The notes under the pieces: model-generated
Told to the model about the DNA's origin: nothing
The model's database searches: none
What the model saw: only the letters and a program-made list of their open reading frames with translations
Part shown: in pieces, positions 37,148-53,340 of the stretch
Layout: each line of letters begins with the position of its first letter
Numbering within the stretch: position 1 is the first letter of the stretch
Assembly: GCA_037954235.1 (NCBI GenBank)
Contig: JBBMOA010000013.1
Coordinates: 10,390,001 to 10,454,000, forward strand
Reading direction: 5' to 3'
DNA from: Aulostomus chinensis
Lineage: Eukaryota > Chordata > Actinopteri > Syngnathiformes > Aulostomidae
DNA length: 64,000 bases
Translations under genes and position numbers: made by a program

Positions 37148-39432
37148 TGCGTGTGTGTCCTGCTACTAAAGTCCTGGTTGTTCAGGTGAGTGGTGATGTG
37201 GGTCAGCACCCTCTCAGCTGCCTGGACTCTCCAGATGAGGAGGAGAGTGATGATATAGTCTGGAAGGTGAATGGGGAGGAGGAAGACCAGAGAGGGAACT
37301 CCTACCAGGTGCAGCTGGTGGAGAGTTTTGGAGGAGGTATCTACACCTGCCACAGCCGGAACGGATCGCTCCTCAATCACACTGTAGTCCTGATTCAGGA
37401 GGACGATTTCAAGCGGAAGAAGATTCTAGTGAAAACTGACACAGGTAAGAGTCTGAGTTCAAATATCTCAGAAGCCTGAACTGGATATATGAATACATGA
37501 TTTTGTGTGTGTGTGTGTGTGTCTGACTTAATAGAAGAGGACTATTTAAAGTGTTCTGCTCGAAATTACAACGGAGAGTTCCGCTGCTCTTGGACCTGGC
37601 ACCCATTTCGTGTCGGAAAAGTAGCATTGGTCAGAGTTCAACGGTAAGCTCACCGACTGTGGCGCTGCTTTCCAGTAAAAACACACTGTTCCGACTCATG
37701 TCAGCGCTCAGAGTTACATGGGAAACCCATAAATCCCTCTGCCTGAGAGGAAAATAGCAGATATTCATGTTATTTAAGGCTCAAGGTCACATCTTGAGTT
37801 TATATTTCATATGAAAATACTGTAGCTGGAAATGCTCTTGGATGATATACTATATATTTTGCTTCTGCAGTACTTTTAACAGCAGTGGGTCCTTTACCTA
37901 TTAGTTCTGGGAAGTTGTAAAAACATTTTGGATTAAAAGTTACATGTAAAGCCCAAACCAGTGTGTTTTCTCTATGAAATAAAGAGGCATGTGCTAATCT
38001 CTCCTCCACAGCCTCTCCAGTGAGCTTGACCTCCAATGTTCTGCAGACGCCAATGGTCAATGCTGGACGTGCTCTTCAGTTCAGAGTAAATTCAGCTGTT
38101 CAGTGGACAGCAGTGGGCAGGGGATCTCCTGCTTGGATGAACAATACTGTCTCTACGCTGAGGAGAGCCAGCACATCCACATTACTGTCTATGTGAGGAC
38201 GCTGCACTTCCTGATAGAGAACTACTCCAAACATTTTCACCTGTCAGAGATCGGTACAACACTACTTCCCCATCACGTTATCATTCATGTGTGCATTTTT
38301 TTCCCTCATTATTCTCTTTCACCTATCGCAGTGAAACCAGACAAGGTGAGGATCAGTAAGCTCAATACGACAATGATAAAGTGGACTTACCCGAGCTCCT
38401 GGAACAGTCCCTACTCCTACTTCCCCCTCACTTTCCAGATCACACAGCTCAGGAGGCCGTGTGAGAAGTGTGAGAACCCGTGCGCTGAGTCAAAAGCCTC
38501 ACAGGTAAGAGCAGCCTACCAGGCTTGACAGTATTGTTTCCCTGTGTGTGGGTGTGTGCGGGTGTGTGTGTGTGTGTGTGTGTGTGTGAGGATTCTTCTT
38601 ACACGTGCTGTTCATAGTTGATGGTTCAATGGAAGATTTTGGGGCAAAAAAATGATTTGATTCACATTTAATATAAAGCAAAGTAGCTGTCACCTACTAG
38701 AACACATGCCTTCTCAAGCATATTTCTGTGTCTGAATATTAATAATGGCTGCTGAGTACTGCTGGGTGGGAACATGAGCATGTTGACCTGTGGGATCCCA
38801 TTGCAGGCGTGGATCTCTAGTTATATGAATTTTACATACACTATGCATGAAGAAATTAAAACTTTGCAAGAAATGTTAAGTACAATAAACACCTCTTTAA
38901 AAAATGACATGAAAGGTTAAATGTTTTCGAACACATGCCATGTCATTCTTTTCTTATTCATTATTTCTCAGACTTTGATGGTCCACTCCTGCGACGTTTG
39001 TCAGTTTAAGGTGAAGCGCAAGGCTGTGTTGGTCTGCGTCCGGGCGAAGGACGCCATCTGTGACTCCCAGTGGAGCAAGTGGAGTCACTTAAGGTCGGTA
39101 TTTCCTAATCTCCCTCTCTGAAGCTGCTTGTTATTGTTGCCACCGACAGAATCAGATAGACGTGTGTGTAATAGATAACAGACGTTTCATGCTTTGACAC
39201 GCGCGTATTAGCTTCACATTTAACTGACTGAAATTATTTTTGGCACTTTTGATCATTGGACCACAGAATGTGGGAGATTTTAGTTTGGTTTCATTGTATT
39301 TTCAACACAGCTTTACGAAATAAATTTGCCTGTTTTTGTTTTCATGATTATTTGATGATAAATGTTTATTTCCTGATCATTTTTCTTCACAGACTGGGAA
39401 GAAACAAGAACAGTAAAAAGAAGAAACAGTGA
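36901..39432 (+). CDS. il12b: interleukin-12 subunit beta (p40)
   Basis: This is the secreted beta chain that pairs with p35 to form IL-12 and with p19 to form IL-23. Seven coding exons: 36,901-36,988; 37,172-37,444; 37,535-37,643; 38,012-38,253; 38,332-38,504; 38,972-39,093; 39,393-39,432. All introns are GT-AG and the phases agree, giving 348 residues, a normal length for the family. Residues 1-17 are a hydrophobic signal peptide. An Ig-like domain follows with C46, W60 and the YTC motif ending at C89. The cytokine-receptor D2 begins LKCSARNYNGEFRCSW (C127, C138), corresponding to human LKCEAKNYSGRFTCWW. C203 in YCLYAEES aligns with the human cysteine that bonds p35. D3 starts at VKPDK (238) and ends in WSKWS (329-333). 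Potential N-glycosylation sites are N93, N98 and N249. The C-terminus is an unusual basic tail (336-348). The start was chosen because ATG lies directly after the acceptor and begins the signal peptide. Which teleost p40 paralogue this is cannot be settled here. Confidence 0.93.
37061..37158 (+). repeat. (GTGC)n/(GT)n repeat in il12b intron
   Basis: Tetranucleotide GTGC blocks surround a central GT run. The array fills most of the 183-bp intron between the first two coding exons and ends about 13 bases before the acceptor at 37,170-37,171. Alternating purine-pyrimidine sequence like this readily forms Z-DNA. Confidence 0.93.
38541..38588 (+). repeat. (GT)n microsatellite in il12b intron
   Basis: An imperfect GT array in the 467-bp intron between the exons ending at 38,504 and starting at 38,972. 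Confidence 0.9.
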
Positions 39433-39640
39433 AACACAAAACCAGTGTAACAAAAGATAAAATAGGACACTGGACACCTCCAGAAATATTAAATATATTA
39501 ATAATATTATATATTATATTGCTAATGTATTTTTTGATTTTGTACTGCATATTCTTATTTTTTATCTGGCTTTTAGTGTTTCTCTGTCAATACTGATGAG
39601 TTATTGATTAAAATGAAATTGTGCATATATTCTTGTGTTT
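39433..39640 (+). other. il12b: il12b 3' UTR and likely poly(A) signals
   Basis: The sequence after the stop codon is strongly AT-rich. ATTAAA occurs at 39,488-39,493 and again at 39,607-39,612; either could be the poly(A) signal. No canonical AATAAA was found close by. The AU-rich 3' UTR is in keeping with a short-lived cytokine mRNA, but no classical ATTTA pentamer cluster is evident. Confidence 0.4.
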
Positions 39641-41522
39641 TCTGCCTCTGCCCTTTACTAATCATGGCATGTACATAAGTTACTTCATGAGTTAATTTTT
39701 TTGTAATTTTTATTTTAAACTCTGCATCAATTTGCCTGTCAGGGTCAGAATAATTTTTAGGCTGCACGATAATTATCAACTCTCCGGGACCAGAAACCTC
39801 AGCGTTTGTTTCTATGTGACTAAAATGCAACACACTGAAATGTCATCAGCTCCCTACACTGCAGTGACGGGCTTGTTTTTAGGTGAGAGTGGAAGTTTTG
39901 CTGGAAACAAGGCTCTTAATACCACAAATCACAGAACCATGACAGAATTGTGTGTGTTCTCTGGGAGACGATGTGGCATGCATGGTATTTCCTCTGTTAG
40001 TTCTTGTGTTGACCCATCTCTCTGCAAACATACACTCCTTCCTCATTTGGCTTTTTTTTTTTTTTTCCCCAAGAACTGTGCGAATCTCCCTTACAGCGTA
40101 TTGACAGTTTAGTGCCAGCGGTCGGGCACCGAACTGTGAAGAAGTGCTGGCATCCACCGCAACAGTATTGCTTCCCTCTTGTAATGGAGGAAGTCTCCTT
40201 GTTGTGTTGAGAGCGGTTGCTTGCTGCAGTGAGAGAAGTGTACCAGGAATACTGCATGATGGGATACTAGGTTTAGTTGAGTGTTTTTTAGAAATATATT
40301 AGTATAGAATTTATGCTCCAAATTGAAAGCAGGACACTGAAAAGCGTTTGATGTAAATTTAACAAAAAAACATTATGAATCAACTTCTTTGCGAAGAGGC
40401 TGTGAAAAATGTAGCTGTTAAAATCAATGAAATCTAAGTTATTTATTTACAAGGTACATAATTCTGTGAAATAAGTAAATAGAAAAAGTGAAATGTTGTG
40501 TTGGTTTTTTTTTTTAATCTTGTATCTGCAACTGTAGAAGTATTTTAAATTACAATTAAAAAAATAAGAACTGAAGGAAACAATTGGACAGCCAACGATT
40601 CAAAAATCTTGTGTAGTGTTTAGAAGAGTGAATCCACGGATATATTTAATTCCAAAATTTCCATGTCACAAGAGGTAAAAAAAGCCCAAACACCTACACA
40701 ATATCAAGCCACTCTTCCCAGTACTGGTCAGGAGGCGTTGAGGAACCATCTCTTCTCTTCCCGTCATGAGAAGCAGAAGAGGCTAAGGGATGTAAGCAGT
40801 TTAAGGTCTTTTAATACTGCTCGTGTAAACCCTGACACCCAGGAACTTGACCTTGTTACATTTTTGGGGGAAATGATGCTTTATTTTCTGTCTGCATGCA
40901 AGTCAGACTGAAAGAAGAAGATTTTGGAGGGTTGTTCTTTTTTTTTTCTTTTCTTTTTTATTCTTTTTTTTATGCATAGTGTAATATTATGATTAATGGA
41001 ATGATGGCTAATATGAGAGAGAAAACAAAGAACCTCCAGCAGCATATTTGTCACAGGGACATGCTTTATATCAAGACATAGAAAACCATGAATAAAGGAA
41101 AAAGAAGTGGTTGTATACCCTTTTGGAGCACTTAATATAATTATACACCTAACCAGAAAATCTTAAACAGAGGAGAAAAGAATCGTTCCAAAGATTCAAT
41201 GGAAAAATAAATATTCTGCAAACAGATTTTTTCAAATGAAAATACTCTTTGAAATCAACATGTCTGAGAAGACCTGTCTATAAAGCAAGAAAGTCGGCCT
41301 GAGGAGGTAGGATGGACTGAGGGACCTACAGGATGCGTACCGTTTCCAGCTGTTGACAAGGTTCACATCTTAATCTCGAGCCATATTTTCCTAACCAGAT
41401 GTTTTTTGGTTCCTGATCTGAGCCAGACCTCAACATAGCGCTGACTCATTGTAAAACATCATAATTTTTTGTTGATTCTTAGATTTAACTACTAACTTAA
41501 TACGTTGAGTTTACTATTGTTG
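39641..41522. other. intergenic spacer downstream of il12b
   Basis: AT-rich DNA with T-runs near 40,505 and 40,940. The frame at 40,663-40,911 has no recognised domain, no splice support and decays into T-rich DNA. No gene is supported. Confidence 0.45.
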
Positions 41523-41534
41523 TTATTCTGGTAT

Positions 41535-41786
41535 TGGGGGAGGCATGGCTCAGAGGTAGAGAGGCCGTCTAGCAACTGAAGGGTCGCTGGTTCGGTCCTC
41601 ACTTCCCATGGTGACCATGTCCAAGTATCCTTGAGCAAGATACTGAGCCTCTAATTGCTCCTGGACTGGTGACCCGTCCAGGGTGAACCCCACCTCTGTC
41701 GGCTGGGATAGGCTCCAGCCCCCCCCCCCCCCCCCCCCCCACGACCCTCAACGGATAAACGGTATAAAAACAGATGAATGGATGGT
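41535..41786 (+). mobile_element. tRNA-derived SINE, type B (different head, shared tail)
   Basis: The head carries an A-box-like TGGCTCAGAGG at 41,546-41,556 and a B-box-like GGTTCGGTCC at 41,589-41,598, and differs from the type A head. From about 41,663 the sequence (GGACTGGTGACCCGTCCAGG, GGATAGGCTCCAGCCC, terminal ATGG) is the same tail module as type A. It carries a C20+ run at about 41,720-41,740. A perfect 12-bp target-site duplication, TTATTCTGGTAT, lies at 41,523-41,534 and 41,787-41,798. Confidence 0.88.
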
Positions 41787-42793
41787 TTATTCTGGTATAT
41801 TCAGGCATGACCTGCATGGGGTGCTCTGAGAGCTGCTTGTTCGTTATGAGCCACTTGTTTCGGAACAATAAGTTGGAAAGGTCAAATGTCAACTCCCAAA
41901 TGTATTTTTTGGAGTTGTGGTGAAACGTTCCTCTACAGTAAATCAGGGAAATGAAACTGGGGGAAAACTGAGGATGTAATAAAACCTGAAGAGAATCAGG
42001 AGAGTGAAGGGAATAACAATTACAAGAGCAATTTAGCATCATCATAGCGCACGTTAATAGCCCGGCTAAAAGTGATGACGCATTTCTTTGTCTTAGGTCA
42101 GAGAATTTGAAATTAGAAAACAGGAAAAACAAATTACTGCGACACCAATTAACAAGACACATGCAGGTCTCACGGTCTTCAAGAAATACTCAGGACAACA
42201 TTAAAAGAAGAAAACAAATGACACTTGTTCAAAGAAGTTGATGGAGATTAAGCTCCATCAATTAAACCAGAAAAACAATATGTTTTACGCGTTAAATCCT
42301 TAACAACACTATATTTTTTGGAGTTATACGAATGTGAAGTATAGTTATTGTGGCCAAAATAGACTTTGTTGTACATATTTTGAAATTAAAAACAACAGAA
42401 CCACTGAAGTAGTGGAGTTTCCTTGTGGAGGCAGACTTCTCATAACATCGATTGTTTCAGCCGGATCATGTGACTGCACAGTCGTCACCTACATCACATC
42501 AATTCAATGAATTTCAAAGTTTCTGACGTTCACATTTATTTGGATTTGAGAGTTAAACTACGCGGTTTACTCCAGCAGTTTTCCTGCAAGATCAATTACA
42601 TTCACACCTTGTTCTCTCAGATCTTGCTAACCTTGATCTCATTTGTTGACCCTGTTAATTACCGAGCACAGAGAAACAGCAATTCGGACAGATGGCATTT
42701 ATCTGCATGCTGTTTACTAATGCAAATGCTGTTTTGGAGAACACTTATTTACTCGCTGAAAAATGGATTCGTTCGTGTAGTGTCCCTTTATGT

Positions 42794-42806
42794 CCACTAG
42801 ATGGCA
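42794..42806 (+). promoter_or_regulatory. CTCF-like motif
   Basis: CCACTAGATGGCA fits the core consensus CCASYAGRKGGCR at every position. It lies between il12b and ebf1. Occupancy is unknown, and a single 13-bp match can occur by chance. Confidence 0.35.
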
Positions 42807-42979
42807 ATATTGCACCAAATTCAACCACGTGAGGGGTCACCGGATCATTTCAGTGACCTGAGGAAAAGTGGCAGAGGTCATCATAGTGAGAGAGTCTCTT
42901 CTGATCATGTTTATTGATGAAGTGACAAATACTCATTAGGATGCTTGACCAAATTTAGGATTTTTAAGTGTATATATAC

Positions 42980-42982
<3 letters not shown>

Positions 42983-43059
<77 letters not shown>
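42983..43059. repeat. (GT)n microsatellite
   Basis: About 38 uninterrupted GT units, flanked on both sides by TATA-type sequence. Confidence 0.97.
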
Positions 43060-43062
<3 letters not shown>

Positions 43063-43127
43063 CACTATCTTAACATTGTTTTCTATGAAACTTCAGACCA
43101 CATTTGAATTTCTAGCGTCTATATTTA

Positions 43128-43470
43128 ATGTCTCCCGGAGAGCATATTGTCAGACATAAGGCCCATTCTCATAAGCATATGTCTGACTTATACAAGCGGT
43201 CATTTTACGAGTCTTCCATTCAATCAGGCCGTTATTATCATCCGCCCCACCTTCTGATTTACCGCAACATCTGCTGCTTGTGCGGGATGCGCCTACAACT
43301 CCTTTCTGATCACTTAGCTGCTTCAAACTGTCTAATAAAGTTTGAACGCACATTTTTTATAGCCCTCCCATATGTGGACACACACGCTCTCACTCACTCA
43401 CACACCTTCATTACAAGCCGCCCGCGTTGTAATTGTCAGAGATATTTTGCGGGCCTTATGTCTGCGGGTG
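43128..43470. promoter_or_regulatory. candidate conserved non-coding element upstream of ebf1
   Basis: Complex, non-repetitive sequence between microsatellite and AT-rich DNA. CAGACATAAGGCCC at 43,151-43,164 is exactly inverted at 43,451-43,464. GTCAGACATA at 43,149-43,158 is also exactly inverted at 43,178-43,187. The regulatory role is inferred only from composition, structure and position 2.3-2.6 kb upstream of the ebf1 start codon. Confidence 0.35.
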
Positions 43471-44468
43471 CCACGGAGTGAGTAAATCACAGTATTAACA
43501 TGCTGGGATCATTTGACAGCTCTGTTTTTGGATGGTGGGATGGTGATATTTGGGCTAACGGAGTGTGTTGGTGCTCGGGGATATAAATATAAACCACCCG
43601 GGGGACCAGGACTGTCCGCGCTGACCCGCATACCGACCAAGGCAGACAGATCATGACGAGAGGCGCGCAATCAAACAAATGTGCTGAAGGATAGCTCGGA
43701 ACTTGTGTGTGTGTGTTTATTTATCACTATTTTCTATACCGCGTCCTCATGTGTGCTCATATTTCTCCTCTCACAGCAGGAGACATAAATAAACAGACAA
43801 TGAGACGATGAGATTATTGTGCCTCACCTTGACCCTCAATGGAGTCTCTAGCTGCTGGATGCTCGGGATATAAAGTGCCAGGAAAAAAACAAAAGATTGA
43901 TTGATTTGGATTATTACAACTCAAAAGGACACAAATGTAGATTATATCCATATTTTATGCTTGATTTTTGATTCTTTACTGCATCCACCTGTCGAATTTG
44001 CGCACTTCCTGATAGACATCTTAATTCTCTCCAAGATGCCCTGCTGATTAAAACGCCTCATTATTTCAATTCCATTATAATTAACGAAATAGTTCTTCCT
44101 GAGTGAACGACCACTAACTGGCTGAATCTCACCATCCATTTAAGATAACGCAACACTGGAACATGCGGGGAGCAGGAGTAAACAGATCTTATAGTAACCG
44201 TGACACTGTAAAATAAAATAATGTCCTCTGTATGGAGAAATTTGTATCCAGGCAGCACAGACCAGCTCTAATCCTCATATCTTTGTCGGCTTCCCCGCTG
44301 TATTTGTTTAAAAATCGAAGCTCATTTCAAACCATTGAAGTACCAAGTCTTGTCTTCTTTTTTTTCTGGAGCCGAAACTTTCTTCAGCTCAAAATCTGCT
44401 GGCGTTGAAACTTCAGTTCAGAAGCGGTTCCTCCTTTCCTCAGATGAAAACAAAAATCCATCTATCTT

Positions 44469-44469
<1 letters not shown>

Positions 44470-44509
<40 letters not shown>
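44470..44509. repeat. (TATC)n tetranucleotide repeat
   Basis: About ten TATC units. Confidence 0.95.
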
Positions 44510-44899
44510 TTACACATTTTTAAAATTTATTTTAAATGCGTGTTCCTTTTCCAACATACAAAAATTCGAACAGCCCTATATAACACACAACATATATAAC
44601 CACTGTAAATGTCCATATGTGGAGTTGCAGTAGTTGAAAAACTGATTTCTTTCTGTACCTAAAAATGAGTCAAACTCTCTTGATCAAACGTGCTTTCTGA
44701 ACTTTGTTTCTGTGCTGTTTTGGAAGCAGGTGTGGTTTGTCTGTGCCACATTTTGATCCGCAGCTCAAGTGTCAAAAGCAAACGGACGAGAGATCCAACA
44801 ACCACCCACCCAAACTGAACTAATGCGGTCCCTTGATGTTTCATAGCCGTGTATTCTTTAATTGACAAGTCTAAACACATGCACAAATACACACATACA

Positions 44900-45612
44900 C
44901 ACTCACGCCGTGCACAGCCTCCGGTTAGAGGCTGGGGCGGGACGAGGCGGGGACAGCAGCAGCAGGCGGGCGGGCGGGCGCGCAGCATGCTGGTCGGGTT
45001 GGTGGACAGCTGATTGTCCGTCTTATTAAGAGTGTTTGGAGGCGTTCCTGTTCGCCGTGTCAACCACGCCCCCCTCAGCCACTCTCCTCTTTGGCATCCC
45101 AGAGATGGTCCAAAGTGATTCCTCAGGGAAGAAAAGAGCGCAAATGAGCGGAGCCGAAGCTGACGAGGAGCAGAGCCCAGGACTGCCGCGTAATTGCGCC
45201 TAATCTTCCTCTTTCTTCACGAGAACACAGTGGAAGACTTTGTCAATAAAGGAGCGGAGAGCGTGTTTCATCTTCCTCCTCTCACCGTGGACTGCTTGCA
45301 ACCAAAGCTGACGTTTCTGCTTGTGTTTTTGTCAGCTGCACCTTGATCCGGGGGACCGTCGCCAACTCGGTGCAGCCTCTCTCATCCTGCTCCCCCTTTC
45401 ATCGCGCTGTTCATCTTCAGAGCTGCAGATATTTCCCCCCTTTTTTTTCCTCTCCTGGAGTCGTTGACACGAGGTGCAGCTAACCCTGGAAGCTGACAGC
45501 TCCCCTTTTCCTTCCACATGTCGCATCTTTTGTTTACTTTGAGAAACAAACGCGCAACTAAGTGAAATAGACCCCGTCACTTTGCTCCTCTGACAGCGCG
45601 ATCAAACAGACG

Positions 45613-45650
<38 letters not shown>

Positions 45651-45730
45651 GAGGGGAGGCAGGAGACAAGGAGGAGAGAGAGAGGGGAGAGAGTGAGAGA
45701 GAGATATCGGCTTTGCGAAGGTGCGTTTTG
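44900..45730 (+). promoter_or_regulatory. ebf1: ebf1 promoter and 5' UTR region
   Basis: There is a sharp rise in GC content. GC-box-like GGGGCGGG (about 44,934), GAGGCGGGGAC and a GGCGGGCGGGCGGGCGCGC tract (about 44,965-44,985) are present, followed by CCACGCCCCCC near 45,064. This is a CpG-rich promoter without an obvious TATA box. The transcription start cannot be fixed. A 32-codon upstream open frame lies at 45,105-45,203, and a GA-rich array at 45,613-45,710 lies just before the start codon. Confidence 0.6.
45613..45710 (+). repeat. (GA)n purine tract in the ebf1 5' UTR
   Basis: Pure GA then GAGGGGAG-type purine sequence ending about 20 bases before the ebf1 ATG. It would be transcribed as an all-purine 5' leader. 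Confidence 0.9.
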
Positions 45731-51036
<5,306 letters not shown>

Positions 51037-51107
51037 TAAGCTAACTCGGCCCTTTAACCTTTGCAACAAGATGCTGCAGGGTGGCTGCAAATATGATGTT
51101 TGCTTTC

Positions 51108-51398
51108 ATGAATCATGTGCATGTTCTCTCTGTTCCTGTGAGGGTTCTCTCTGGTACTCCAGCTTCCTCCCACAGTCCAAAGACATGCAAATGCAGACGA
51201 GGCTGATTGATGCTCTAAATTGACCGTAGGTGTGACTGTGAGTGTGAATGGTTGTCTGTCTCTATGTGTTGGCCCTGTGATGGACTGGTGACCTGTCCAG
51301 GGTGAACCCTACCTCACACCTGGAAGCTGCTGGGATAGGCTCCACCCCCCTGCGACCCTTAATCAGGATAAGCAGTAGGAAATGGATGGATGGAATCT
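51108..51398 (+). mobile_element. type A SINE lacking its tRNA head, in ebf1 intron 6
   Basis: Plus-strand copy starting inside the body (CATGTTCTCTCTGTTCCTGTG) and running to the (ATGG)n tail. The tRNA-like head is missing, as expected from 5' truncation during insertion. It lies just 72 bp after the exon 6 donor. Confidence 0.8.
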
Positions 51399-51418
51399 TG
51401 AAGAATTGCATCCTGGAA

Positions 51419-51463
51419 CATATATATATATATATATATATATAAATATGTATATATATATAC
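51419..51463. repeat. (TA)n microsatellite
   Basis: TA units with AAATATG interruptions, directly after the SINE tail. Confidence 0.9.
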
Positions 51464-51636
51464 AGCAACATTAGTTTGAAAACTCCACTGCCCCCCAGAG
51501 AGATGTATTTGACATTTAGCAGTAAAAATGAACCTTTTTGTCCTGAATAACACAGACCACAGGTTGTTTACGTTTCAGCAGCCATAATCAGCTGTGTAAT
51601 CAAAATGTGTGAAGCAGCAGTAAATAATATTCCAGT

Positions 51637-51637
<1 letters not shown>

Positions 51638-51718
<81 letters not shown>
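51638..51718 (+). repeat. (GT)n microsatellite
   Basis: About 40 uninterrupted GT units in ebf1 intron 6. Confidence 0.97.
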
Positions 51719-52276
51719 TGGCTGAGGAGCAGTCACAGAGCTCTACTTCATGTGTGGTCAAAGAGTGTTTGTGTGGTTGGGCTGATGAGTGAGCTGATGA
51801 GCTGTTGGGGTTACAACTACAGTCTGGAGTGTGTGTCGGAGTATAAATCTCAATCTTTGTGTTCCTAAAGATTCTCTTCTGCTTTCGACGCTTGCACACA
51901 CACACACTCCTGCTCTTTTCTCTGAGTGTTCACCTTTCCCCTGCCATCATAAACTACTCCTGACCAGTGCAGCAGCTTGCATGATTTACACTCAGCATGG
52001 AGAAAAAAAAAAAAGTGCAGTAGATTTACAGTCAGGCATGTGTTGTGTGGCACCCTCACCGTGTGTGGCAGATTATTTGTTTACACTCCAGCAATTGTTG
52101 AAGCGTGCAGATTTAGAGCCTTTCAAGATAAAAAAAGGAAAAAAAATCATCAGAATGTGCCACGACTGTATTTTGTGATCTTTAAGCTGTGCAAGTGTTA
52201 TTAGGCTTAAATGAAGTGCAGTGTGGGTTATTTAGGTTTAGAATGTTTCACATTTGCATGTGTGCTCTTGTGCTTT

Positions 52277-52312
<36 letters not shown>

Positions 52313-52318
52313 CGCGTG
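52277..52318 (+). repeat. (GT)n microsatellite
   Basis: An imperfect GT array in ebf1 intron 6. Confidence 0.9.
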
Positions 52319-52989
52319 TGTTAATGAGGCAGTGACCTGTGCTATCTGATGAACACAGCTGTCCTGTTCTCACTGCTGCTCTGTCAAAAGCAACTCTTTA
52401 CCTGTGTGTATGTGTGAGTGTGCGCCACCCTGGTTCCGCTCCAGTGAAGCGGAAGGCCTCACCTCAGTGCTCCCTGAGACAGCTGCACCCCACCACGTGG
52501 CCTCAGACAACATGCCTGCCCATCACTCTGTGCCACATTTCTGATTTTTGTCTTCATGTGTTTGTACTTGTTGAATTTCTCATCGGTGCACCTGCTCGGC
52601 CTGCACGGCGCCGTCGTGTAGCGTCAACTTTCTTGTGCACAGTTTGAGCAGAGCCACCTTAGCAAGACTGCAAGCAACTTTCCCACATGGAGCATGTGTT
52701 GCGGTGGCTCACTGACGGTATTCCCCTGACGCACCATGGCTCAGGTGTGAAGGCAGCATTAACGAACAACAAATTAGAACAGGGGGAGGGAAAAAAACAG
52801 CAATATCTCTGTTTTCCTCTCCAGCGAGCACTTTCTGGACAGGAAAATAGGTCAGGTGAGAGGAGTGTGATTGGAGGGTTGGGGGGGTTGGCTGTTAAAG
52901 GAAGGACTGAAGGGGAGTATGAGGAGGAGGGTTCCTACGTTTGCTCATTTAGTACCAATATATTCCTGGCAGTTGTAATAATCAGGGAT

Positions 52990-53340
52990 TCATAAACAAA
53001 CAAACAACTGCGATGGCGAAACTGACTCAATTACCACGAGTTCCCCTCCTTCAAATTCATAAAGAAATACCATCAGCAGCCCCTCTCCACCCTTGAAGTT
53101 ATTTAGTTCGTTAAATAAGGGCTCGTTAGCCCTCTGCTGTTTCGCAGAGATGATTAGATTTTACAGCCCTAATTAGCCGGGCTAGCTCGAACTCTTCTGG
53201 AAGAGTAATGGGTCTTATTGCCTAATTAGCTCTCTCTCGTTAAGACAGGAGAAACAGGCCACTGCAGCAAAATCGCTGGAATGAGGAAAAATAAAGTCAG
53301 CTAATGAGAAACTTATTTGATTGTTAGGAGAACAAATCTG
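52990..53340. promoter_or_regulatory. candidate conserved non-coding element in ebf1 intron 6
   Basis: Balanced-composition sequence without simple repeats. CCTAATTAGC occurs twice (about 53,168-53,177 and 53,221-53,230), along with GATTAG, CTAATGAG and GTTAAATAAGG words, all homeodomain-type cores. Conservation is inferred from appearance and location and not shown. Confidence 0.35.

Larger units (their letters stand above)
41799..44900. other. intergenic region upstream of ebf1
   Basis: No exon is supported. It holds a CTCF-like motif at 42,794-42,806, a (GT)n array at 42,983-43,059, a candidate conserved element with inverted repeats at 43,128-43,470, and a (TATC)n array at 44,470-44,509. 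The ORF of 187 aa at 41,599-42,162 on the minus strand runs through the SINE and is not a gene. Confidence 0.5.

Noticed and set aside
40663..40911. 82-codon plus-strand frame downstream of il12b
   Set aside because: No recognisable domain and an immediate run into T-rich DNA. It may be a fossil, but there is no positive evidence.
41599..42162. 187-codon minus-strand frame
   Set aside because: It runs through the type B SINE and its poly-C run (poly-Gly). The remainder has no recognised domain.
39433..44900. Search for rnf145 or ublcp1 exons between il12b and ebf1
   Set aside because: No matching reading frame or zinc-finger/phosphatase motif was seen by eye. A tblastn search would be decisive.
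52339..52647. 102-codon plus-strand frame in ebf1 intron 6
   Set aside because: It starts beside a GT array, has no domain, and lacks acceptor/donor sites in phase with ebf1.
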